Positions 25,301 to 32,700 of a DNA stretch of 64,000 nt are shown piece by piece. Position 1 is the first letter of the stretch; each line of letters starts with the position of its first letter. Location of the stretch: positions 2,790,001 to 2,854,000 of the forward strand of contig CBDCNI010000001.1 in assembly GCA_965219175.1 (NCBI GenBank), written 5' to 3'. The position numbers and the translations under genes are program-made. This DNA comes from JBBPZK01 sp965219175 (GTDB lineage Bacteria > Actinomycetota > Rubrobacteria > Rubrobacterales > Rubrobacteraceae). The notes below the pieces were generated by a model. That model was not told the origin of the DNA. It ran no database searches and saw nothing but the letters and a program-made list of their open reading frames with translations.

Positions 25301-25706
25301 GCACGGAGACCCAATGGGTGTGATTGCCGTGCTCATCCGTCAGGGGCGCGATGTTTACCTCGACCCAGAACTGCGTGCCGTCCTTATGGTAGTTGAGGAG
25401 ATCCACCCTTACGGACTCCCACCTCGTGAGCGCGGTGCGGATCTCATCGAGCCGGCTGCGATCCGTCAGCGGCCCCTGAAGAACACGGGGCGTCTTCCCG
25501 ACAAGCTCTTCCGCCGTGTAACCCGTCATGCGCGTGAAACTCTCGTTAGCGTAGACTATTCTCGGGCCAGGCTCGTTTATAGACTGTGCCTCGGTGACCA
25601 GTATGGCGTCTCCCACGGAACCCAGGATAGCTGCCAGAAGGCGCGGCTCCTCTCTGGGTTCGAGAGGCCGCTCTCTTCCGTATCCGCCAGGCCGTTCTTC
25701 GCTCAT
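22326..25706 (-). CDS. Multi-PAS diguanylate cyclase (seven PAS, GGDEF)
   Basis: The 1126-residue cytoplasmic protein has no membrane segment. Seven PAS/PAC units are marked by their DITERR-like ends, tiling residues from about 25 to 930, followed by GGDEF. The active-site loop is RLGGDEFCVLL. RPQD five residues before it is an intact inhibitory I-site, so it should make cyclic di-GMP from two GTP with product feedback. The first PAS resembles LOV domains, but the flavin-binding Cys is absent (GKTPRVLQG). The EAL protein downstream would be the opposing activity. The 275-base gap upstream shows no recognisable riboswitch. Confidence 0.9.
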   Translation of the reverse strand: MSEERPGGYGRERPLEPREEPRLLAAILGSVGDAILVTEAQSINEPGPRIVYANESFTRMTGYTAEELVGKTPRVLQGPLTDRSRLDEIRTALTRWESVRVDLLNYHKDGTQFWVEVNIAPLTDEHGNHTHWVSVQRDITERRRQQQALKKSEDRLRTILVQYASDIITILEPDGAIRYESPAVESVLGYEPQELVGENILDYIHPEDIEVVMREIGRGLEDTEVHGLVEARFRHKDGSWRYMEGVANNLIDDPAVCGVVINSRDITKRKKAEEQLKEAEERYRALVENVPAVVYIDDVDEANSVLYRSPFVREVLGYEPEEFLSDPYFWQNILHPEDRERVLAENDHTNETGEPFKIEYRMIRKDGRAVWIRDEAVLIRDEEGTPKFWQGYFVDITKRKESEERLEAAEERYRTLVEEVPAVTYISSQKPGEPSVISYVSPQVETILGYSPREYTGEPKLWRSILHPEDRGRIITEDVRTGQTGDVFREEFRMIARDGRAVWLREDGRIVQVEEDGTEVWHGIMFDITELKHTEARLRESEERYSSVVGSVREVVFQTDAEGCYTFLNPAWEEVTGFTVEESVGKSYLEFIHPDDLQRNLEDFEKMGEHEGDYSAYEASFRAKDGSPRDIEIKFREHFHNGALTGTSGTLNDITERKETERALQESEQRFRQLFEQSVDAMYVHDQEGNFVDCNSQACALLGYSREELLSLSVADISRNVLTEEERALKEEEEGGTLWQCVVDGETGEFSQGHEEDNVRKDGTIVPVEVRVGSVDYGGKRLVLASVRDITERRRTQEVLRESEERFRGAFENASTGVALVSLDNRYFRVNRAFCEMLGYSEEELVGKRSFDITHPEDQVRSRGRAKRVLESGENENTRLEKRYLKKDGGVVWAISDVSLVRDSEDKPLHFVSHFQDITERKNLEEQLSYQARHDPLTGLPNRSSLQTRFERVAGRPVGGSTSNLTGSRRDAARYVAVLFLDLDGFKEVNDSFGHAAGDELLCAVAGRLRNVIRPQDTVARLGGDEFCVLLAGVPDSAEAVRIAERLKTSVEAPFSITSTNDGSTTSPGNPSMVYLSTSIGIAVSEPGESGRSLDELLREADAAMYRAKKRGGALYEIVELTENTG

Positions 25707-25974
25707 ATACTCGGCGATCTCGCTATCTGAAGACCTCTTTGGTAGCTCTTCCAGGATTACAAACGCCCCGCTGTTCGCCCTGATTAATTCAATTCAACGT
25801 GGTAAGGCTTGTCTGTTGCGCCACCCACGTTTGTTGGTGGCCATTGTATATGAACGCACAACTCCGAGAAAGGTCTGTATGTGCTAATACATGCTCTATT
25901 TCCGCGCCGGGCGTTAGCATAACCCACCACGAGTTCGGGGCGAGAGCGGCAGAGTTCTCCAACGAATAAAGGCT

Positions 25975-26031
25975 GCTGGAACTACTTATTTATGGATCTT
26001 ATGAAGGTAACGATAAAGACGGCGGAGATCA
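25975..26031. repeat. 57-bp direct repeat, copy B
   Basis: This is the partner of 21168-21224, and it includes the last codons and stop of the gene at 25982. See that entry for the match. Confidence 0.85.
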
Positions 26032-26719
26032 GCATGAGGCCGCCGGCGGCGACGAGACCGAGGGCGATCAGGAGTATGGCTCCGGTGTCTGTCTGCGGGT
26101 TCCAGGCGCTGGTCGCCCACACGAAGGAGAAGAGCGAGGCGAAGAAGGTCAGCAGGATCAGGATCATACCTCCCGGCAAATCCCTAACCTGTATCGCCGC
26201 CCGCTCCACCATGTACGACGTCCGCCCCTTCGGATACCCCGTCCGCCGGATGTTATCCAGGGCGCTCCGAAACTCGCCCTCACCGGCGACCCCGATCACC
26301 CGCGATAGGTAGTACGCCTCGCCCGGCGGTTTCCCAACCCTCAAGAGCCCCAGGTAGTTGCGCCGGTAGAGTTCGACCGCCCCGGAGTGCGGGGAAGCTA
26401 GCTGCTTCAGGAAGGCGTGGGTGTCGAGCCGGTTGGCATAGTGACGGGCCTCTTGTTGGGCGGCGCGGGCCTCGCGACCGCCGCCGGCCCCGGAGATCTC
26501 CGAGACTTCGAGAAAGAACATCTCCCGCGAGAACTCGATGGCGCTCTGTCGCTCGCGCCGACGGGAAGAAATTTCCGTCCTTATACCTCGCGAACGATAC
26601 TCCTCGCGCCGCAGGTGGTGGACCTGTTCCTGGTAAAATTCGCGCTCGGAGAGGTCATCGGCCGCGTCCCGCAGCCGGTAAGCCTCTTCTATCGTCTCCG
26701 GAATTTTCCTCTCGTCCAT
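25982..26719 (-). CDS. Unknown protein with two C-terminal membrane helices
   Basis: The 245-residue protein has a charged, helix-rich cytoplasmic region of about 180 residues. Two membrane segments follow (GGMILILLTFFASLFSFVW and the region before ISAVFIVTF). I recognise no family. Its last 16 residues recur in a fossil at 21175. It is transcribed on the minus strand, upstream of the diguanylate cyclase gene and 262 bases from it. Confidence 0.6.
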   Translation of the reverse strand: MDERKIPETIEEAYRLRDAADDLSEREFYQEQVHHLRREEYRSRGIRTEISSRRRERQSAIEFSREMFFLEVSEISGAGGGREARAAQQEARHYANRLDTHAFLKQLASPHSGAVELYRRNYLGLLRVGKPPGEAYYLSRVIGVAGEGEFRSALDNIRRTGYPKGRTSYMVERAAIQVRDLPGGMILILLTFFASLFSFVWATSAWNPQTDTGAILLIALGLVAAGGLMLISAVFIVTFIRSINK

Positions 26720-26804
26720 GAACAGTACCCTACGCTCTTCTCGCCCTCACGCACCCTCCCGGGCCTTGAATGATACCACGCGAATTCCGCACTACGTCCC
26801 CCAC

Positions 26805-27347
26805 CTACAGCCCTTCTTCCAACTCCTCCGCCCTGTCCCCGGAACCCCAAAGAGCGTAGAAGATACCTCCACCCCGCGTCCGGACCTCCAGATGCCCTTT
26901 TGCCGCCAACTCCCCGAGCATTTTATCCGCCTCCGCGACCGTGAGCGAGGTCTCCATCGCCGCCTGAGCCGGGCTCAACTCTCCCTCCGTCCGCAGCGCC
27001 TCCAGAAGCTCCCGCTCCCTGTTGTTAGCTGGAGACGGCTCAGAACGCGTCTCGGCCAAACCCGCGATCCCGCGCACGAAGACGCCGAAAGCCGGGAAGA
27101 CGGCCCATCCGAAGATGAAGATCAGCCAGAAGAACTGGGGGTGCGTAACCAGAAGCAAGGCCACGGCCGCGAGGATACCGCCCCCAACCGTCAAACCGAC
27201 CACCGCTTGGGCTTTCGGGCTCATGCTCTCGATGTCCACGCCGATTTTGTTCCAGAACTCGTCGGTATCTCGGTCGTGACGTCCCCGGTTGCCCCTGCGT
27301 CCGTGGCGCCTTTCGGCTCGGTTCTCGGATCTCTTCTCGATCGGCAT
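26805..27347 (-). CDS. Two-helix membrane protein with C-terminal winged helix
   Basis: The 180-residue protein has an Arg-rich start and two membrane segments between residues 48 and 95. The C-terminal domain resembles a winged helix (LLEALRTEGELSPAQAAMET, then LGELAAKGHLEVRTRGGGI). It may sense a membrane signal or simply use the fold for protein contact. No family name is assigned. It diverges from the M20 peptidase gene. Confidence 0.6.
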   Translation of the reverse strand: MPIEKRSENRAERRHGRRGNRGRHDRDTDEFWNKIGVDIESMSPKAQAVVGLTVGGGILAAVALLLVTHPQFFWLIFIFGWAVFPAFGVFVRGIAGLAETRSEPSPANNRERELLEALRTEGELSPAQAAMETSLTVAEADKMLGELAAKGHLEVRTRGGGIFYALWGSGDRAEELEEGL

Positions 27348-27440
27348 GGTCTAGCCATAAATATATCAGCTACTATCGGACCGATCCACGAGAATCTGGC
27401 ACGTCTCCCCGAAGATGCTAGTCTTGTCGTGGAACGAAAT

Positions 27441-27446
27441 GGAGGT
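27441..27446 (+). promoter_or_regulatory. Ribosome binding site deciding the M20 peptidase start
   Basis: GGAGGT ends seven bases before TTG at 27454. The ATG codons at 27415 and 27439 lie upstream of or against this site and have no site of their own, so TTG is the probable start. Confidence 0.6.
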
Positions 27447-27453
27447 ATTCGAA

Positions 27454-28806
27454 TTGAGCGTGGAAGAACGTATAAACGACCGGCGAGACGACCTTTTGGA
27501 CGAGCTGAAGGAGTTCCTCCGGATGCCGTCTATCTCGGCCAGCGAGGAGAACCCGGAAGGCTTCCGTGAATGCGCGGAATGGGTTCGCGCCAAGCTGGAG
27601 GATGCCGGGGCCGAAGCTCGAATTATGGAGACCGAGGGACATCCCGTGGTGTACGCAGAGATCGGGAACGGAGATAAGACACTTCTATCCTACGGCCACT
27701 ACGACGTGCAGCCGCCCGAGCCGCTGGACCTCTGGGAAACAGACCCGTTCGAGCCGACTATCCGGGATGGCAGCATCTACGCCCGCGGCGTCGCAGACGA
27801 CAAGGGCGACGTTCTGGCCCGCATCCAGGCTCTCCGCCTTTTTATAGAGGAGCACGGCGAACTGCCGTTCAAACTCAAGTTCTTTATAGAAGGTGAAGAG
27901 GAGATCGGCAGCCCCAACCTTGCCCCATTCGTACACGCAAATCGGGACCTTCTCGCCGCCGACGCCTGCCTGTGGGAGGGCTCGATGAAGGACGAGGCGG
28001 GCCGGCCAGTAATCTTCTGCGGCACTAAAGGCATGGCCTACGTCGAGCTGCGGGCGAAAGGCGCCTCACATGACCTGCACAGCATGTACGGCGGCATTGC
28101 CCCGAACCCGGCCTGGAGACTCGTCCAGGCGCTCAGGACCATCAAGGACGAGAATGGTGAGATCACACTTGACGGTTTCGACGACCTGATCGACCCACCC
28201 TCCGACAAAGACCTCGAAGCGATAAGCAAGATCCCCTTCGACGACGCGGAGATCCGGAACTCCTGGGAAGTAGACGCCCTGGACCGAAACCTGACCGGCG
28301 AGGACGCCCTGCGCGAGATGCTCTTGCGCCCGACAGCCAACATCGCCGGCATCGAGTCCGGCTACACCGGCCCAGGCTCGAAAACCATCGTGCCGAGCGA
28401 AGCGTTCGTGAAGATAGACTTCCGGCTCGTCTCCGGTCAGAGCCCCGGTCCCGTCGTGGACTTGCTGCGCTCTCACCTGAAAAAGCGGGGTTTCGACGAT
28501 ATCGAAATCGTCGAGATGCACGGGGTCGAAGCGGCAAAAACTCCCGTTGACTCTCCGGTCGTCCGCGACTCGGTTGCGACCTGGGAAGACCTCGATAGGG
28601 ACGATGCGGTAGTTTACCCGACCATCGGCGGCAGCGGCCCGACCTCGCTCATCGTCACGGACCTCGGAATACCTACCGTGATGACCGGGAACGTGGCGAA
28701 CGCGGGGAGCCGCATCCACTCGCCAAACGAGTCCTCGCGCCTCGACGATTACTTCGAGGCCGTCCGGTACTTCGTCCGCTTCTTCGAGAGGTTCGGCGGA
28801 GAATGA
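27454..28806 (+). CDS. M20 family metallopeptidase (dipeptidase-like)
   Basis: The 450-residue protein cleaves dipeptides or N-acyl amino acids with two zinc ions. The ligand sequence is in order: SYGHYDVQP, the bridging Asp in GVADDKGD, the catalytic Glu pair GEEEIGS, then a later Asp and the C-terminal His (SRIHSPNE). A dimerisation lid domain lies in the middle. It has the length and order of M20 dipeptidases. It overlaps the next gene by four bases (ATGA), implying translational coupling. Confidence 0.88.
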   Translation: MSVEERINDRRDDLLDELKEFLRMPSISASEENPEGFRECAEWVRAKLEDAGAEARIMETEGHPVVYAEIGNGDKTLLSYGHYDVQPPEPLDLWETDPFEPTIRDGSIYARGVADDKGDVLARIQALRLFIEEHGELPFKLKFFIEGEEEIGSPNLAPFVHANRDLLAADACLWEGSMKDEAGRPVIFCGTKGMAYVELRAKGASHDLHSMYGGIAPNPAWRLVQALRTIKDENGEITLDGFDDLIDPPSDKDLEAISKIPFDDAEIRNSWEVDALDRNLTGEDALREMLLRPTANIAGIESGYTGPGSKTIVPSEAFVKIDFRLVSGQSPGPVVDLLRSHLKKRGFDDIEIVEMHGVEAAKTPVDSPVVRDSVATWEDLDRDDAVVYPTIGGSGPTSLIVTDLGIPTVMTGNVANAGSRIHSPNESSRLDDYFEAVRYFVRFFERFGGE

Positions 28807-29393
28807 TAAACGAGACCCAGGGCCTGGAGCTGCCGGAGCGCGTCCGGCACAGCATCGCAGCCGCCGTCGCGGGGCGGGGCGCGCAGGCGCGGGTGATCTC
28901 CACGCAAGGCCGCGACTCGATGCGTCCGCCCCAGGGCCACATCATCGCCGCCGCCGAGCAAAACGAAATAGACGACATCCGCGGCCCGGTTCGAGTGGTT
29001 CGCCGCCTGGAGTTCTACAAGACCTTCTACGGCCCCGTCGTCCGCCTTGCTTTCTCCGTCTACCCTGAGAATGGTGACGAGCCATTCTCCGCCGGCACGC
29101 TCCTGAACGTCTCCCAGGTCTCCGGCGACGCAGCCCTCTCCGGCCTCGGACGGCAGAAAAACATCTACTTCCACTTCTACTACCTGACGGAGGACGAAGA
29201 GGACCTCACCTACGCCTTCTCCAAAGAGGTCCCGAACGCCCCCGAGCAGCGAAACGAAGCGAAGAAAGTCCTCAAGATGGCCCGCGACGCCTACCAGGAG
29301 ACGCCGGAGACGCGCCGCGGCTTCAGAAATGCCGTGAGCCTGGCCGAACGGGAGTTCGAGTTGCCTATACCTGTACCTAAAGATGAGGGATAG
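28803..29393 (+). CDS. Conserved hypothetical protein coupled to the M20 peptidase
   Basis: The 196-residue soluble protein starts at an ATG that overlaps the previous TGA. It has no signal peptide, membrane segment or motif that I recognise. It is mixed alpha/beta with a charged C-terminus. It sits between the peptidase and the NurA-HerA pair. The next gene begins 33 bases later, with its own -10 box. Confidence 0.6.
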   Translation: MINETQGLELPERVRHSIAAAVAGRGAQARVISTQGRDSMRPPQGHIIAAAEQNEIDDIRGPVRVVRRLEFYKTFYGPVVRLAFSVYPENGDEPFSAGTLLNVSQVSGDAALSGLGRQKNIYFHFYYLTEDEEDLTYAFSKEVPNAPEQRNEAKKVLKMARDAYQETPETRRGFRNAVSLAEREFELPIPVPKDEG

Positions 29394-29413
29394 CCTTCTC
29401 CTGAAGACCCGCG

Positions 29414-29419
29414 TATACT
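29414..29419 (+). promoter_or_regulatory. -10 box of the NurA-HerA operon, near-leaderless
   Basis: TATACT ends seven bases before the ATG at 29427, so the message would begin at the start codon. No Shine-Dalgarno site is present. The -35 region is poor. Confidence 0.4.
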
Positions 29420-29426
29420 GCGGCTT

Positions 29427-30572
29427 ATGCTGAAGGGGAAGATCTCGGACGATTTTGTAGCCCGGCTCGGGCGGGCTCTGGAGCAGGCTGGACGCAAGGG
29501 CGTCTATGTAACCGCCGGAAACGGGGCATGCGACCTGGAAGCCCAACAACTCTCACGTCAATCCACGGATGAAGATGACCAGAGGCCGGCGGGACGCCCG
29601 CATCACCTGGAGACGCCGCCGGGACCGCGAGACCCTGGCGCCCACGAAGGCGTCTCGAAGCTCTGTTACTTCCTGGACGGGGTGCAGAGTTCGCGGGAAA
29701 TTGGGCGTATAGAGATGTCCCCCGTCGTGGTCGCAACCGTGGCCGCCGCAATCATCAACCGCTGCGACCGCCGGTTTTCGCGGATGCCGCTGGAAGAGAC
29801 GCCGACCGTGGTGCAGGCCGTGATCCTACCCCGCAGCGCCGGTGACGAGAGGATAGAGGCCCTCTGGCAACTTTTGCTCGAAGCGGGCTTTTCAGAGCTC
29901 GGAGCGGAGGATGTCCCGTCGTCCTCGTACCTGGTCCTCGACTCAGCCGAGTTCATGGGCCAGGAGTTGGACCCTTCGGACTACGTCGGGATGCGGGATC
30001 GTGCGGGCGTTAGGGTTCGGGCTATCCGGGAGCGGCTGGAGGGCGGTATGCTCCGAAGCTGGGAGTTGGATGACCGGACACTCGAAGACCCGGACGCCTG
30101 GATCGCCGTTGACGGACAGCTAAAGGAGATCCGGGAGTCCAACCGTCGCGCCGTCGGCCTCATTAAGAGCGTAGCTCGGCCTGAGTTCGTCGGCAAGGAT
30201 GTCGGGATGCTGCTGGACCTGGAACCGGGGATGCGCACCACCAGCTTCGTCCCGGACTGGCAACTCCGCCGCGCTCCGGGTGAACATCGCACGTCCTGGT
30301 ATCTGCGGGTGTGGCCGCGCCAGCCGGGAGCGGACGCCCTCGGGTCGCTCATGCGAGTGGAGGCCCCGCGAGACACGCCGCCGGAGACGGTGGATGAAAT
30401 TACGCGCTGGGTGCTGGCGGAGCGGGCGCCGCTCGCCAAGCCAGACCCGCGGTGGCCCGCCATGATCTACCCTATCCACTACGTCGAAAAACTACTGAAA
30501 CCCCTCGTGCAAGGCTCCGAACGGGACTACGCGAGGCTGGAACGCTACATCTCCGGGAACGGGAGGACCTAG
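29427..30572 (+). CDS. NurA-like nuclease
   Basis: The 381-residue protein has the layout of a NurA domain. Asp-containing motifs are CYFLDGVQSS and WIAVDGQLKEI, a middle stretch is RTSWYLRVWP, and a C-terminal His lies in YPIHYVEKLLK. NurA is a 5'-3' nuclease that works with the HerA translocase to resect DNA double-strand breaks. The HerA-type gene begins on the very next base after its stop codon. Sequence outside the motifs is divergent, so the call leans on the pairing. A low-complexity acidic/Pro insert lies near residues 40-75. Confidence 0.65.
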   Translation: MLKGKISDDFVARLGRALEQAGRKGVYVTAGNGACDLEAQQLSRQSTDEDDQRPAGRPHHLETPPGPRDPGAHEGVSKLCYFLDGVQSSREIGRIEMSPVVVATVAAAIINRCDRRFSRMPLEETPTVVQAVILPRSAGDERIEALWQLLLEAGFSELGAEDVPSSSYLVLDSAEFMGQELDPSDYVGMRDRAGVRVRAIRERLEGGMLRSWELDDRTLEDPDAWIAVDGQLKEIRESNRRAVGLIKSVARPEFVGKDVGMLLDLEPGMRTTSFVPDWQLRRAPGEHRTSWYLRVWPRQPGADALGSLMRVEAPRDTPPETVDEITRWVLAERAPLAKPDPRWPAMIYPIHYVEKLLKPLVQGSERDYARLERYISGNGRT

Positions 30573-32624
30573 ATGCTGCACGAAAACTTCCTTGATACCG
30601 TCGCAGGCCCAATCGGCCGGGTCGTAACGAGCGAAGAGTACCCGGCGACCGCCCACGAGTTCTACTTCTGGACCGCCGAGACCGACGCCGCCCAGAACCT
30701 GGACATCGGCCACATCGTCGCCGCCGAAGCAGAGGACGCGACCGCCATCGCCGTCCTCGACGACCCACGCCGCTACTCCGATTTGCAGAGCTTCCTGGAC
30801 GACTTCTACGCCTTCGACGGCGACCCGGAACTGGAGGCGCTCTCGGAACGGGTGGAGATCCTAGTTTTCCGGGCGCAGGTCCTCGCCACCAAGCACCGCG
30901 ACGAGCGCAAGAAGAGCAAGCGCCCCGTCAAGACCGGCCCCGTCTACTACGCCACCCGCGTCGCCATCGAGTTCGCCCTCGGTTTGGAGGAATACTCCGG
31001 CACGCCCATCCCGATGCTGCTGCACGAGAACGGCAACGAGCAGAACGGCCAGCCGCAGCGCACGCCGGTCTACGTGGACGAGGACTACCTGCTCGGCCCC
31101 GAAGCCGGACACCTGAACATCACCGGCATGAGCGGTCTCTCCACCAAGACCAGCCACGCCCTGTTCACCATCTCGAGCGTCTTCCAGACCGCCAAAAACA
31201 AGAAGGTCGCCGCCCTGATGTTCAACGTCAAGGGTGCGGACCTCCTGTTCCTGGACAAGCCGGTCGAGGTGAGCCCGGACGACGACCCGGACCTGGCCGA
31301 ACGCTACGCCCGCGAAGGGCACACCGGCCTGCCCGACGAGCACCGGAGCATGTACGAAGATCTGGATCTCGAAATAAAGCCGTTCGAGAACCTGCGTATC
31401 TTCGCGCCCTTGCGCTACGGCATGGACTCCGGGGAGCGGGTGTTGGACCTGGCCGGCATCCCGGCCCGCAAGCTGAACACGCTGCGGAACGCCCGAGGCG
31501 AGGATGGGTGCGTTTATCCCATTGCGTGGGAGTTGGGCGACGTGATGCCGTATGCGGGGGCGGTCTTCGAGCCGTCGGACATGGACGACAAGTTCCGGGG
31601 GTTTATAGAGGAGTTGCGTGGGCCGCAGGGCGTCAGGACCCAGTCCGAGTTTCAGGTCTTGATGGATGAGATCTTCGACTACCTCGACGATGACGAGAAA
31701 CCTCGGGATAGCTGGAACGGCCACCATCGGGCGACCATCAACAAAGTCCGCAACCGGTTCAAGATCCTGCCGAGCAAGTGCGCCGGACTCCTCGCCCACG
31801 GTCGGGTCGAGCACGGCAGTTTGCCGCAGGTGGACGGCCCGTTCGAGACCAACGAGGTGCGGGTCGTGGACATCTCGCAGCTCTCCGGCATCCCGCAGGA
31901 CCTCATCGTCACGAGCGTCATAGAGAAGATCTGGGAGCTAGCAGAGACCGGACAACTCGGGGTGGACAAGCTCATAATCTTCGTGGACGAGCTTAACAAG
32001 TACGCTCCGACCGGCTCCCGCACCTCCGCCCTAAAGGGCACCCTGGTAGACATCTCCGCCCGCGGACGCCACCTCAACCTCACGCTCTTCGGGGCGCAGC
32101 AGTTCCGCAGCAAGGTGGACGAGGAGGTCGTCGGCAACGCCGCCACGAGCCTCTACGGTCGCATCGGGGACGAAGAAATAACCAACTCCAGCTACCGCTC
32201 CTTCTCCGACACCACCCGCGAGGAGCTACTACAGCTAGAGAAAGGCCGCCTTCTCTGCCGCCACGCCCACTACTCCTTCCCCGTCTTCGGCACCTTCCCC
32301 CTCCCCCCCGTTTTGCCCGGCGCCGTCGGCAGCCGCATCTTCCGCCAGGACAAAATAGACGCCGCCTCCTCCGTCCTCTCCGTCATGCGCGGCCTAATGA
32401 CCAAACCACCGCGCATAACCGCCATCCGCGAAGAGATAGAAGGCATCCCCGAAGATCGCATCTTCGAAGCCCTCGACGCCGTCCAGTCCGCCGCCCGCGC
32501 CGGCAGCGCCCCTGCCGACCCCTACAAAAACTTCGCCTGGAACCTCAAACGCGGCCACCGCCGCTCCGCGCCCCGCCGCGACAACTCCGAGATACTGGCA
32601 GGCCTGGATCGGATGAGGGATTGA
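30573..32624 (+). CDS. HerA-like DNA translocase ATPase
   Basis: The 683-residue protein is a FtsK/HerA-superfamily ATPase. The P-loop is NITGMSGLSTKTS, Walker B is IIFVDELNKYAP, and an arginine-rich sensor region includes DISARGRHLNLTLFGAQQF. The P-loop has S-T-K-T where classical HerA has G-K-S/T, a variant found in bacterial HerA-like proteins. It would form a hexamer that pumps DNA to the nuclease encoded immediately upstream. Some HerA proteins belong to antiviral systems, so defence cannot be excluded. The DNA beyond its stop changes sharply to lower GC. Confidence 0.8.
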   Translation: MLHENFLDTVAGPIGRVVTSEEYPATAHEFYFWTAETDAAQNLDIGHIVAAEAEDATAIAVLDDPRRYSDLQSFLDDFYAFDGDPELEALSERVEILVFRAQVLATKHRDERKKSKRPVKTGPVYYATRVAIEFALGLEEYSGTPIPMLLHENGNEQNGQPQRTPVYVDEDYLLGPEAGHLNITGMSGLSTKTSHALFTISSVFQTAKNKKVAALMFNVKGADLLFLDKPVEVSPDDDPDLAERYAREGHTGLPDEHRSMYEDLDLEIKPFENLRIFAPLRYGMDSGERVLDLAGIPARKLNTLRNARGEDGCVYPIAWELGDVMPYAGAVFEPSDMDDKFRGFIEELRGPQGVRTQSEFQVLMDEIFDYLDDDEKPRDSWNGHHRATINKVRNRFKILPSKCAGLLAHGRVEHGSLPQVDGPFETNEVRVVDISQLSGIPQDLIVTSVIEKIWELAETGQLGVDKLIIFVDELNKYAPTGSRTSALKGTLVDISARGRHLNLTLFGAQQFRSKVDEEVVGNAATSLYGRIGDEEITNSSYRSFSDTTREELLQLEKGRLLCRHAHYSFPVFGTFPLPPVLPGAVGSRIFRQDKIDAASSVLSVMRGLMTKPPRITAIREEIEGIPEDRIFEALDAVQSAARAGSAPADPYKNFAWNLKRGHRRSAPRRDNSEILAGLDRMRD

Positions 32625-32654
32625 TTCTTGACAGAATTGAGCATAATGGTGTTT

Positions 32655-32687
32655 AGGAGGATATGGGTAATGGACTCAAAGAATTGA
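32655..32687 (+). promoter_or_regulatory. Strong ribosome site and five-codon mini-ORF before the PIN gene
   Basis: AGGAGG at 32655-32660 is nine bases before ATG at 32670, which opens only MDSKN and a TGA. Thirteen bases later the PIN gene starts with a weaker site. A 22-codon frame from ATG 32663 also runs over the PIN start. This looks like a leader that could set PIN expression through re-initiation. Confidence 0.3.
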
Positions 32688-32700
32688 GGTCGCCGAACAC

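Noticed and set aside
24663..25730. A 355-codon plus-strand frame inside the multi-PAS gene
   Set aside because: It is the complement of PAS repeats and has no independent start signal or domain.
25707..25981. A cyclic-di-GMP riboswitch upstream of the diguanylate cyclase gene
   Set aside because: The conserved GEMM core sequence was not found on the minus strand; only short repeats are visible.
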